From: Beutenbergia cavernae DSM 12333
GTDB taxonomy: Bacteria > Actinomycetota > Actinomycetes > Actinomycetales > Beutenbergiaceae
Assembly (NCBI RefSeq): GCF_000023105.1
Contig: NC_012669.1
Coordinates: 1,116,001-1,180,000, forward strand
Length of the DNA stretch: 64,000 nt
Reading direction: 5' to 3'
Shown: piece after piece, positions 25,992 through 34,282 of the stretch
Numbering within the stretch: the stretch's first letter is position 1
Layout: each line of letters opens with the position of its first letter
Made by a program: the position numbers and the translations under genes
The notes under the pieces: generated by a model
Seen by the model: the letters and a program-made list of their open reading frames with translations, nothing else
Told to the model about the DNA's origin: nothing
The model's database searches: none

Positions 25992-27536
25992 ATGACGCAC
26001 GCCACGCGGGCGCGCACGGACGACGGCCGGGGAGCCGGCCCGCCCGGCGGGTCGCTGCGCACGCGTGCGGCCCGTGGGGCGCTCGTGACGCTCGCGGCAC
26101 AGGCCCTGCGCATCGTCCTGCAGCTGGCCGGCGTCGTCCTGCTCGCACGGCTCCTGCTCCCGTCCGACTACGGACTCGTGGCGATGGTGATGGCGCTCAT
26201 CGGCGTCGCCGAGATCTTCCGCGACCTCGGCCTGTCGTCGGCGGCCGTGCAGGCCGAGCACCTCAGCCGGGCGCAGCGCGACAACCTGTTCTGGGTCAAC
26301 ACCGCCGCGGGTGGTGTGCTGGCCCTCCTCGTGGTCGCCGTCGCCCCGCTCATCGCGCGGTGGTACGCGGAGCCCGAGCTGGTGGACCTGGCGAGAGCGC
26401 TCGCGCCCGTCTTCCTCCTGAACGGGCTCGCCACGCAGTTCCGGGCCGACCTCACCCGGCGGATGCGGTTCTCGCGGATCGCGACGGCCGACGTCCTGGC
26501 CCCGTGCCTCGCGCTCGGCGCCGCCATCGCCGTCGCCGCGGCGGGCGGCGGCTACTGGGCGCTCGTCACCCAGCAGCTGACGACGGCGGTCGTGCTGCTC
26601 GTGGTGCTCGCCGTCTCCGCGCGGTGGTGGCCGCGCTGGTACACGCGGGACGCCCCGATGCGCGAGCTGCTGTCGTACGGCTGGCACCTCGCCGGTTCGC
26701 AGCTCATCGGGTACGTCGCCCGGAACATCGACTCCGTGACGATCGGGACGCGGTTCGGCGCCACCCCGCTCGGCTTGTACAACCGCGCGTTCCAGCTGCT
26801 CATGACGCCGCTCGCGCAGCTGCGCAACCCGACGGTGACCGTGGCGTTGCCCGTGCTCTCGCGCATCCGGGAGTCCCGGTCCGAGACGGACGCGTTCGTC
26901 CGCCGGGGGCAGCTCGCGCTCGGCCTCACGCTCGTGGCGGGCCTCGGCGTCGTCGCCGGGGCGGCGGCGCCGCTGACCGCCATCATGCTCGGACCGGCGT
27001 GGGAGGCCGCCGAGCCGTACCTGCGGCTGCTCGCCGCGGCGGGGGCCTTCCAGACGCTGGCCTACGTCGGGTACTGGGTGTACCTGGCGCACGGACTCAC
27101 CAAGGAGCTGCTGCGGTACTCGATCGTGAGCGCGGCGCTGACGGTGACGTGCGTGCTCGTCGGGAGCATCGGCGGTCCGGTGGGTGTGGCCTGGGGCTTC
27201 CTGGCGGCGACGGCGCTCGAGTGGCCGATCTCGTTCTGGTGGCTCTCGCGCAAGGCGAACGTGTCCGTGCGGCCGCTCGTGATCGGCGCCCTGCGCATCG
27301 TCGCGCTCGCGGCGGTGCTCGGCGTGGCCGCGTGGGCGGCGTGCACGCTCGTCGGGCCGTCGGCGCCGTGGGTCCAGCTCGCGGCAGCGGTCGGAGCGGC
27401 GGGTGTCGTGTACGTCGTGGCGCTCGCGCTGCCGTCCTACCGGCGGGACGTGCGCGACGTCGTGGCCGTCGTGCGCGCGGGCCTGGCGGCCCGGCAGAGC
27501 CGTGCGCCGGAACCGGTGGGAGCGAGCGATGGGTGA
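25992..27536 (+). CDS. Wzx-like oligosaccharide flippase
   Basis: 514 residues with about 12-14 membrane segments, a member of the MOP superfamily (polysaccharide_synt family). Typical features are the N-terminal QALRIVLQLAGVVLLARLLLP segment, EIFRDLGLSSAAVQ and TIGTRFGATPLGLYNRAFQL. It would flip undecaprenyl-linked repeat units to the outer face for the Wzy-like polymerase. ATG 25992 is preferred (GGGGA upstream); ATG 25953 is in frame but lies in poorly conserved sequence. It is divergent from the Wzz/BY-kinase gene and overlaps the next GT2 start by 8 bases. Confidence 0.88.
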   Translation: MTHATRARTDDGRGAGPPGGSLRTRAARGALVTLAAQALRIVLQLAGVVLLARLLLPSDYGLVAMVMALIGVAEIFRDLGLSSAAVQAEHLSRAQRDNLFWVNTAAGGVLALLVVAVAPLIARWYAEPELVDLARALAPVFLLNGLATQFRADLTRRMRFSRIATADVLAPCLALGAAIAVAAAGGGYWALVTQQLTTAVVLLVVLAVSARWWPRWYTRDAPMRELLSYGWHLAGSQLIGYVARNIDSVTIGTRFGATPLGLYNRAFQLLMTPLAQLRNPTVTVALPVLSRIRESRSETDAFVRRGQLALGLTLVAGLGVVAGAAAPLTAIMLGPAWEAAEPYLRLLAAAGAFQTLAYVGYWVYLAHGLTKELLRYSIVSAALTVTCVLVGSIGGPVGVAWGFLAATALEWPISFWWLSRKANVSVRPLVIGALRIVALAAVLGVAAWAACTLVGPSAPWVQLAAAVGAAGVVYVVALALPSYRRDVRDVVAVVRAGLAARQSRAPEPVGASDG

Positions 27537-28500
27537 GCTCGACGTGCGCGACACTCGCGCGAGCGTGGCGATCGCGATCCTCACGTTCCGTCGACCCGAC
27601 GCGCTGGCCCCTCTGGTCGAGGCGGTGCGGGCGCAGACCTCCGGGCTGAGGCACCCGGCCCGGGTCGTCGTCGTCGACAACGACCCGGGTGCCTCCGCCC
27701 GCGCCGTCGTCGCCCGCCTAGGCGGGCCGGACCTGACCTACGTCCACGAGCCCCGGCCCGGCATCGCCGCGGCGCGCAACGCCGCGCTCGACGCGGCCGC
27801 CGCCGACCGGGTCCTCGTGTTCATCGACGACGACGAGCTGCCCGAGCCGCGCTGGCTGGCGCGGCTGCTCGAGGCGTGGCGGGACTGGCCGTGCGACGCG
27901 GTGAGCGCGCCGACGGTCAAGGTGCTCCCCGACGACGCCGAGGGCTGGGTGGTGGCGTCGCGGTTCTTCGCGCGGGCCCACCGGGCGACGGGCGTGCGGG
28001 TGGAGGGCGCGGCGGCGGGCAACCTGCTGCTTGACCTCGACGCCGTGCGCTCCCGCGGCGTGCGCTTCGACGAGCGGTTCGGGCTCACCGGCGGCGAGGA
28101 CAGCCTCTTCTCGCGGCAGCTCACCGCGCGCGGCGGGGTCATCCGATGGCGCGACGACGCCGTGACCAGCGAGCCGGTGGTGCCCGAGCGCGCCACGCGC
28201 TCGTGGGTGCTGCGCCGGGAGCGGCGGACGGGCAGCACGTGGAGCCGGGTGCACCTCGTGCTCGCCGCCGGGGCCGGGGCGCGTGTGCGAGTCGGCGCGC
28301 GCCTGGCCATGACGGCGGCAGTCCTGGTGGTGCGGGGTGTGGCCCGCGTGCTGCTCGGCGCTCTCACGCGGGACCTCGGCAGGCGCGCTCACGGGCAGCG
28401 CGAGCTCGCGCGTGCCGCGGGTGTGCTGACCGGGCTGGTCGGCGGGCACGTCGAGGAGTACGCGCGGGCCGAGCCGGTCGCGCTCGCGGTCAGGGCCTGA
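27529..28500 (+). CDS. Glycosyltransferase family 2
   Basis: 323 residues. A GT-A enzyme with AILTFRRPDALAPLVEAV, VVVVDNDPG, PRPGIAAARNAALD, the metal-binding VFIDDDELPEP and FDERFGLTGGEDSLFSRQL. It is a paralogue of the GT2 at 17385, matching block by block, including RATRSWVLRR near the end. The start overlaps the wzx stop, with GTGGGAG upstream. Probably cytosolic and membrane-associated; the sugar is unknown. Confidence 0.87.
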   Translation: MGELDVRDTRASVAIAILTFRRPDALAPLVEAVRAQTSGLRHPARVVVVDNDPGASARAVVARLGGPDLTYVHEPRPGIAAARNAALDAAAADRVLVFIDDDELPEPRWLARLLEAWRDWPCDAVSAPTVKVLPDDAEGWVVASRFFARAHRATGVRVEGAAAGNLLLDLDAVRSRGVRFDERFGLTGGEDSLFSRQLTARGGVIRWRDDAVTSEPVVPERATRSWVLRRERRTGSTWSRVHLVLAAGAGARVRVGARLAMTAAVLVVRGVARVLLGALTRDLGRRAHGQRELARAAGVLTGLVGGHVEEYARAEPVALAVRA

Positions 28501-28527
28501 GGTCGAGGCCCGAGTCCGAGCCTGAGG

Positions 28528-29835
28528 TCAGGGCCGCCCGAGCGCGCGGTAGGTCCACCCCGCGCCCCGCCACCGCGCCGGGTCGAGGACGTTGCGCCCG
28601 TCGACCATGCGACGTCCGTGCACCACCGCGCCCAGGTCGTCGGGGTCGAGCTCGCGGAACTCGCGCCACTCCGTGAGGAGGAGCACGACGTCGGCGTCCC
28701 GGCACGCCTCGAGCGCGTTGGTCGTGTACCTCAGCTCGGGGCGCACCGCCGCGGCGTTCGCCGTCGCCTGCGGGTCGGCGACGACGACGTGCGCCCCGCG
28801 GGCCGCCAGCGTCGCCGCCACGTCGAGCGCGGGAGAGTCCCGCACGTCGTCGCTCTCCGGCTTGAACGCGGCCCCGAGCACGCCGATCGTGCGCCCGGCG
28901 ACGCTCCCGCCGCAGACCTCCTCGGTCACCTCGACCATGCGCGCACGCCGGCGGAGGTTGATCGCGTCCACCTCGCGCAGGAACGCCACGGCGTTCTCCG
29001 CTCCCAGCTCGTCGGCCCGGGCGACGAACGCCCGGATGTCCTTCGGCAGGCAGCCGCCGCCGAAGCCCAGTCCGGCGCCGAGGAACCGCCGGCCGATCCG
29101 CTCGTCGTGGCCGATGGCGTCGGCGAGCGCGACGACGTCGCCGCCCGCCGTCTCGCACAGCTCGGCCATGGCGTTGATGAACGAGATCTTCGTGGCGAGG
29201 AACGAGTTGGCCGCGACCTTGACGAGCTCGGCCGTCGCGAAGTCGGTGACGATCCGCGGCGTGCCGGCGGCGAGGACCGACGCGTACACCGCGTCGAGCG
29301 CCTCCGTCGCGGCGGGTGCGGCCCCGTCGACGCCGTACACCACGCGGTCGGGGGACAGCGTGTCGCCGACGGCGAACCCCTCGCGCAGGAACTCGGGGTT
29401 CCAGACGAGGTGCGCGCCCGGCACGGCCTCGGCGAGCTCCGCCGCGAGCCGAGCCGCCGTCCCGACCGGCACCGTCGACTTGCCCACGACGACGTCGCCG
29501 GGCGCGACGATCTCGTGGAGCGCCGTGAACGCGGCGTCGACGAACGTGAGGTCGGCCCCGGGTCCGTCCGGGCGCTGTGGGGTGCCCACGCACACGAAGT
29601 GGACGGCGGCGCCCTTCGCCTCCCGCAGGTTGGTGCTGAACGTGAGAGCGCCGCGCTCGACGCCGGACCTCAGCAGCTCGGGCAGCCCCGGTTCGTAGAA
29701 CGGTGGCAGCCCTGCCGCGAGCGACGCGACGCGCGACGCGTCGACGTCGACGCCGACGACCTCGTGGCCGAGCGACGCCATCGCCGCGGCGTGCACGGCT
29801 CCCAGGTAGCCGCAGCCGATCACGGAAATCTTCAC
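28528..29835 (-). CDS. ugd: UDP-glucose 6-dehydrogenase
   Basis: 435 residues. It oxidises UDP-glucose to UDP-glucuronate with two NAD+. The Rossmann motif is GCGYLGAVHAAA at the N-terminus; the catalytic cysteine is in GFGGGCLPKDIRAF; the C-terminal UDP-binding domain has GAAFKPESDDVRDSPAL. GTG 29835 follows AGGAGG with 6-base spacing, and TATCGT (29865-29860) is its likely -10. UDP-GlcA is probably a precursor for an acidic polymer built by this region. Confidence 0.96.
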   Translation of the reverse strand: MKISVIGCGYLGAVHAAAMASLGHEVVGVDVDASRVASLAAGLPPFYEPGLPELLRSGVERGALTFSTNLREAKGAAVHFVCVGTPQRPDGPGADLTFVDAAFTALHEIVAPGDVVVGKSTVPVGTAARLAAELAEAVPGAHLVWNPEFLREGFAVGDTLSPDRVVYGVDGAAPAATEALDAVYASVLAAGTPRIVTDFATAELVKVAANSFLATKISFINAMAELCETAGGDVVALADAIGHDERIGRRFLGAGLGFGGGCLPKDIRAFVARADELGAENAVAFLREVDAINLRRRARMVEVTEEVCGGSVAGRTIGVLGAAFKPESDDVRDSPALDVAATLAARGAHVVVADPQATANAAAVRPELRYTTNALEACRDADVVLLLTEWREFRELDPDDLGAVVHGRRMVDGRNVLDPARWRGAGWTYRALGRP

Positions 29836-29904
29836 TCTCGCCTCCTGACGGACGACTCGACGATAGGAGCGCGCGTGCGCCCGGTGGGCGGGTGACCCCG
29901 GAGT

Positions 29905-29970
29905 TCACCCCTGGCCCCGGGCATTTCACCCCGCCCCGCGCTTGGCCTGCCCGCGCCACGTCGCGACCCT
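29905..29970 (+). promoter_or_regulatory. Tandem TCACCC-box promoter of the GT2-GtrA operon
   Basis: TCACCC boxes start at 29905 and 29926 (21 bp apart), both in TTCACCCC context. A weak -10, GACCCT (29965-29970), lies 39 bp after the second box and 60 after the first. A further GGGTGA on the other strand sits at 29890. The intergenic region is divergent, with ugd on the other side. Confidence 0.6.
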
Positions 29971-30030
29971 GGTGGGACGGGCCGGACCCGTCGTCGCCGA
30001 CGACGGCCGACCATCCGCGGGGAGGACGAG

Positions 30031-31254
30031 ATGACCGAGCAGGACCGGGCGCGCGGGGCCGCGCCGGAGGTCACGATCGTCGTGCCCACGTTCAACGAGG
30101 CGCCGAACGTCGCGCTCCTCGTGCAGCGGGTGACAGCGGCGGTGCGCGGCATCGACGCCGAGGTCGTGTTCGTGGACGACTCGACCGACGCCACGCCCGA
30201 CGTCGTCCGCGCCGTGGCGGCGACGTCGTCGATCCCCGTCCGGCTCATCCACCGGGACGCGCCCGTGGGCGGGCTCGGGGGCGCCGTCGTGGAGGGCATC
30301 GCCTCCTCCGGGGCGCGCTGGTGCGTCGTCATGGACGGCGACCTGCAGCACCCGCCGGAGCTCGTGCCCGAGCTCGTCGAGAGGGCACGCGAGGGGGGAG
30401 CCGACGTCGTCGTCGCCTCCCGCTACGTGGGCGACGGCAGCAGCGAAGGCCTCTCGAACGTCGTCCGCCAGGCCGTCTCCTCGGTGTCGACGGCCGTGAC
30501 GCGAGCCATGTTCCCGGTCCGCCTGCGGGACTGCTCCGACCCGATGACCGGCTTCTTCCTCGTCCGCCGCGAGGCGATCGACCTCGCGGCGCTGGAGCCT
30601 CGGGGATTCAAGATCCTGCTCGAGATCCTCGCCCGGCACCGGCTCGCCGTCGCGGAGGTGCCGTTCGTGTTCGGCGAGCGGCACGCGGGGGAGTCGAAGG
30701 CGTCGCTCGCCCAGGGCACCCGGTTCCTGCACCAGCTGGCGGCGCTGCGGTTCGGCCGCATGTCGCGCTTCGCCGTGATCGGCGGCATCGGGGCCGTGGT
30801 CAACATCGCGATCGTCGCGCTGATGACGTGGCTCGGCGCCGGGTACCTCCTGGCGGCGATCGTCGCGGCGGAGACGACGATCGTCGGGAACTTCCTGCTC
30901 CAGGAGCGGTTCGTCTTCGCCGACCTGCGGCACGAGGGCAAGCGCGGCTGGCAGAGGTTCGCGCAGTCGTTCACGTTCAACAACGTCGAGACGGCGCTGC
31001 GCCTGCCGGTCATGGCCCTGCTCGTGGAGACGATGCACGTGGCGGCTGTCCTCGCCACCGCCATCACGCTGCTCGTCGCGTTCGTCGTCCGGTTCACGTT
31101 CCACTCGCGGGTCGTGTACCGGCCCCGCGCCAGCACGCGGCGCGCCCGGCTCGAGGCGCCGGCCGCGCCGGCCACGTCGGCCACGTCGGCCACGTCGCAG
31201 CCGGCGGCGGCCGAGCCGGCCCGCCCGCGCACCGTCCCCGCCGACGCGCGCTGA
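30031..31254 (+). CDS. GT2 polyprenyl-phosphate sugar synthase fused to a GtrA domain
   Basis: 407 residues. Residues about 1-235 are a Dpm1-like GT-A domain (VPTFNEAPNVALLV, VVMDGDLQHPPELVPEL, DPMTGFFLVRREAIDL). Residues about 250-370 are a four-helix GtrA domain (FAVIGGIGAVVNIAIVALM, GNFLLQERFVF). Such fusions make and translocate polyprenyl-P-hexose, the donor for GT-C enzymes; a GT-C-like gene follows after 18 bases. The C-terminus is a low-complexity Ala/Ser/Thr tail. GGGGAGGACGAG precedes the ATG. Confidence 0.9.
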   Translation: MTEQDRARGAAPEVTIVVPTFNEAPNVALLVQRVTAAVRGIDAEVVFVDDSTDATPDVVRAVAATSSIPVRLIHRDAPVGGLGGAVVEGIASSGARWCVVMDGDLQHPPELVPELVERAREGGADVVVASRYVGDGSSEGLSNVVRQAVSSVSTAVTRAMFPVRLRDCSDPMTGFFLVRREAIDLAALEPRGFKILLEILARHRLAVAEVPFVFGERHAGESKASLAQGTRFLHQLAALRFGRMSRFAVIGGIGAVVNIAIVALMTWLGAGYLLAAIVAAETTIVGNFLLQERFVFADLRHEGKRGWQRFAQSFTFNNVETALRLPVMALLVETMHVAAVLATAITLLVAFVVRFTFHSRVVYRPRASTRRARLEAPAAPATSATSATSQPAAAEPARPRTVPADAR

Positions 31255-31272
31255 CGACCACCGGAGGCACGC

Positions 31273-32787
31273 GTGGGGCAGGAGTGGCAGATGGTCACCA
31301 CCCGTGACCGGGTCGACGCGCCGGCGCGCGCGGTGCCGCCGAGCGCGCTCGTGCGGTTCGCCCCGCTCCTCGCGGGCCTGGCGGCGACGGCGCTCGCCGC
31401 CGCGCGCTCGTTCGTGCCGTCGCCCTGGACGGACGAGGTCGTCACGCTGACGCTGCTGCGCCGCCCGCTGGGCGACCTGCTCGCGATGCTCGGCGACGTC
31501 GACGCGGTCCACGGCCTCTACTACGTCGTGCTCCGCGCCTGGGCGGTGCTGGCCGGCGACGGGATCGTGGCCGCCCGGATGCTCAGCGCGCTCGCGATCG
31601 GCGTGGCGGCCGCCGGCGTCGTCGTGCTCGCCCGTGCGCTGGGTGCCCCCGCCGCGGCGCCGTGGGCCGGAGCCGTCTTCGTGGCGCTGCCCGTGACGAC
31701 GTGGGTCGGGTCGGAGGCCCGGTCGACGGCGCTCGTCGCGGCCGGGGCGGTCTGGGCCGGCGTCGCCCTGGTGCGCGCCATCGAGCGCGGCGGCTGGTGG
31801 TGGCTCGGCTACGCGGCGCTCATGACGGTGACGGTCGGGCTGTTCGTCCAGGCGTCGCTGCTGTTCCTGGCGCACGGGCTCGCCGTGCTGTGGGCGGGTG
31901 GCGCCTCGCGCCGGCTGCTGGCGTGGGCGGCGTCCGCGGCCGGCGTCGCCGTGGTGCTCGCACCGTTCGTGCTCCTCGTCCTCGGCCAGCGCGGGCAGGT
32001 GAGCTGGCTGACGCGCCCGGAGCCCGTGTGGGTCGCGCGGCGCATCGTCGCGCTCTGGTTCGGCGGATCGCCGGTGGTGGCGCTCGTCGTCGTCGGCCTC
32101 GCCGTGCTGGCCGTCGTGGCCGCGTGGCGCGCCGGCGGAGCGCGGACGACGGCGCTCGTGCGCCTGACGCTCCCGTGGCTGCTCGTGCCCGGCGCCGTGC
32201 TGGTGGCCGTCAGCTGGGTGCTCGAGCCGATGTTCCACCCCCGCTACCTCGTCCACTGCTGCGCGGCGATGGCGCTGCTCGCCGGCGCGGGCCTCGCCGC
32301 GATCGGCCGGAGGACGTGGCGGATCGTCGTCGCCGCCGTCCTCGGCGTGGCGTGCGCCGTGGCGATCGCCGTCACGAGCGGGCCGTACGCGCGCGACCTC
32401 GCCGACTGGCGCAGCGCCGCCGACGTGGTGGCGGAGCGCGCGGAGCCCTCCGACGTCGTCCTGTTCGCCCCCGACCGGGTGAGCGACGAGCGCGGTCCGC
32501 GGCGCGCGATGGACGCCTTCCCCGGCGCGTTCGACGACCTCGACGACCCGGGCTCGCTGCCCGGCGACGGCGACGGGCACCCGATCTGGGACGGCGGTCT
32601 GCCCGTCGAGGACGTCCCCGCGTCCGACCTCGAGGGCGAGGACCGGGTGTGGCTCCTCGTGGGGATGCGCGAGTATCCCGCCGAGAGCGCTGGCGCGCTG
32701 GACGCCCTGGAGGCCGAGGGGTACGACGGCGAGCTGATCTGGTCGGGGCCGTCGACCGAGGTCTACCTCTTCAGCCGCGATGGCTGA
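31273..32787 (+). CDS. GT-C-fold membrane glycosyltransferase (GT39/ArnT-like)
   Basis: 504 residues with about 10-11 membrane segments. The first outer loop has the acidic pair WTDEVVTL typical of GT-C enzymes that use polyprenyl-phosphate sugars, and the family-like VHGLYYVVLRAWAVLAGD follows. The C-terminal 110 residues are soluble and probably extracytoplasmic. GTG 31273 (GGAGG 5 bases before) and ATG 31291 (CAGGAG 6 bases before) are both plausible starts. It likely takes sugar from the lipid donor made by the preceding gene and adds it outside the membrane. Confidence 0.82.
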   Translation: MGQEWQMVTTRDRVDAPARAVPPSALVRFAPLLAGLAATALAAARSFVPSPWTDEVVTLTLLRRPLGDLLAMLGDVDAVHGLYYVVLRAWAVLAGDGIVAARMLSALAIGVAAAGVVVLARALGAPAAAPWAGAVFVALPVTTWVGSEARSTALVAAGAVWAGVALVRAIERGGWWWLGYAALMTVTVGLFVQASLLFLAHGLAVLWAGGASRRLLAWAASAAGVAVVLAPFVLLVLGQRGQVSWLTRPEPVWVARRIVALWFGGSPVVALVVVGLAVLAVVAAWRAGGARTTALVRLTLPWLLVPGAVLVAVSWVLEPMFHPRYLVHCCAAMALLAGAGLAAIGRRTWRIVVAAVLGVACAVAIAVTSGPYARDLADWRSAADVVAERAEPSDVVLFAPDRVSDERGPRRAMDAFPGAFDDLDDPGSLPGDGDGHPIWDGGLPVEDVPASDLEGEDRVWLLVGMREYPAESAGALDALEAEGYDGELIWSGPSTEVYLFSRDG

Positions 32788-34201
32788 ACCGGGGGCCGCG
32801 AGGAGCGAGGACTCCGACAGCGAGGAACGAGCGCAGGAGGATCGCGACCGACCGGCGAGGAGCGAGGACTCCGACAGCGAGGAACGAGCGCAGGAGGATC
32901 GCGACCGACCGGCGAGGAGCGAGGACTCCGACAGCGAGGAACGAGCGCAGGAGGATCGCGACCGACCGGCGGGGGGCGGGGCGCCGGCGCGCCTGCACGC
33001 GCTCGACGGCCTGCGCGGCCTCGCCGCCCTCGTCGTCGCCGTGCATCACGTCCTGCTGACGATCCCCGCGCTCGCGCTCGCCTACCTCGGGCTCGACGGG
33101 GCCGTCAGCCCCGAGGCGGGGACGGCGGCGTGGTGGCTGTTCCGGACGCCCGCGCGCGTGGTCTGGGCCGGGCCGGAGGCGGTGTTCGTGTTCTTCGCCC
33201 TGAGCGGGTTCGTGCTGACGATCCTCGCCGAGCGGCGGTCCGGCGCCGGGCGCTGGGTGGGCGCCTACGCGGCCCAGCGGTTCGTCCGCCTGTACGTCCC
33301 GGTCTGGGGAGCGGTGGTGCTCGCCGTGCTGCTGGCGCTCGTGGTGCCGCGGGTCGTGACGTCCGGCAACCCGTGGCTCGCCGCGCACGAGGGGGCGGGG
33401 CCGGGCGCCGTCGTCCGCGACTTCACGCTCGTGGTCGAGACGTCCTCGCTCAACACCGCGCTGTGGTCCCTGCGCTGGGAGGTCTGGTTCTCGGCGCTCC
33501 TCCCGGTGGCGTGGTGGGCGTTGCGGCGTCTCCCGGTCCGGGGGCACGCGCTCGCCTGGGTGTCGGCGATGATCGCGTTGTCCGCGGCCGGCCGGCTCGA
33601 TGCCGTGACCTCGGTGCTGCCGGCGTCGGCGCTGTCGGGCGGTTTCCTCGTGTTCCTGCCGATCTTCGGGATCGGGATGGTGCTGGCCCGCGACCGGGTC
33701 GCCGTCGCCCGCCTGGGTGATCGGCTCGCGACGACGAGGATCCGGTGGGCCTGGCCCGTCGTCGTCGCCCTGGCGATCCTCGCGCTCGTCTCGCCGACCT
33801 ACCTCGGCGCGCGCGTGCCGGGGTCGGTGGCGGACGCCGCGACGCATGCCGCGTCGCTCGTCGGTGTGACGGTGCTCCTCGTCGCGGCGCTCGAGTGGCG
33901 GGCGTTCGCCGCGCTCCTGGAGCGCCCGGCGCTGCAGTGGCTGGGCGTGCGGTCGTTCAGCCTGTATCTCGTGCACGAGCCGATCGTCGTCGCCGCGGCG
34001 CTCGCGCTCGGGATCGGCGCGTGGGGCCACCTGCCGGTGATGGCCGCGACCGTGGTGGTCGCGGTGATCGTGGCGGCGCTCTTCTACCGGTTCCTCGAGG
34101 CACCCTCGATCCGGCTCTCCCACCAGGCTCGGCGCCTCGTCGAGGGCGCCGGGAAGCGCGGTCGGAGGGTCGACGAGGCGAACCTGCCAGCGGTTCGCTG
34201 A
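32780..34201 (+). CDS. Acyltransferase family 3 protein with a repeated N-terminal extension
   Basis: 473 residues. From about 70 onward it is a typical membrane O-acyltransferase: LHALDGLRGLAALVVAVHHV with the catalytic-type His, FFALSGFVLTILAERR, and about 10 membrane helices to YRFLEAPSIRL. It probably O-acetylates a surface polysaccharide. The N-terminus is odd: three exact copies of a 19-residue charged unit (ARSEDSDSEERAQEDRDRP) from three 57-bp repeats (32798-32968). No start codon lies in frame between these and the domain, so they should be translated. The ATG overlaps the preceding stop by 8 bases. Confidence 0.87.
   Translation: MAEPGAARSEDSDSEERAQEDRDRPARSEDSDSEERAQEDRDRPARSEDSDSEERAQEDRDRPAGGGAPARLHALDGLRGLAALVVAVHHVLLTIPALALAYLGLDGAVSPEAGTAAWWLFRTPARVVWAGPEAVFVFFALSGFVLTILAERRSGAGRWVGAYAAQRFVRLYVPVWGAVVLAVLLALVVPRVVTSGNPWLAAHEGAGPGAVVRDFTLVVETSSLNTALWSLRWEVWFSALLPVAWWALRRLPVRGHALAWVSAMIALSAAGRLDAVTSVLPASALSGGFLVFLPIFGIGMVLARDRVAVARLGDRLATTRIRWAWPVVVALAILALVSPTYLGARVPGSVADAATHAASLVGVTVLLVAALEWRAFAALLERPALQWLGVRSFSLYLVHEPIVVAAALALGIGAWGHLPVMAATVVVAVIVAALFYRFLEAPSIRLSHQARRLVEGAGKRGRRVDEANLPAVR
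32798..32968 (+). repeat. Three perfect tandem 57-bp repeats inside a coding sequence
   Basis: Units run 32798-32854, 32855-32911 and 32912-32968 and appear identical. 57 bp is 19 codons, so the frame is kept. A shorter, diverged relative (GCGAGGACTCCG ... ATCGCGACCGA) lies between genes at 52947-52992, so this is a dispersed element rather than a domain repeat. Confidence 0.95.
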
Positions 34202-34282
34202 GCGCGAACCCGCCCTCCTGCGGGAACATCGGGCGCGTCCCTGTGCTTCCCCAGGCAGGGGTCGACGACGGGTGGCGTGAGC

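Noticed and set aside
22959-27680. A single minus-strand open frame of 1573 codons, apparently a giant polymerase-kinase fusion
   Set aside because: The polymerase frame stays open by chance through the Wzz/BY-kinase gene (read there in another frame) and antisense through wzx. GTG 24326 in a GTGA overlap and the protein families show separate genes.
28618-29895. A plus-strand 425-codon frame opposite ugd
   Set aside because: It is a shadow of the clear UDP-glucose dehydrogenase on the minus strand and shows no domain.
32798-32968. Tandem repeats considered as a CRISPR array
   Set aside because: The three 57-bp units abut directly without variable spacers, lie inside a coding frame and have no cas genes nearby.
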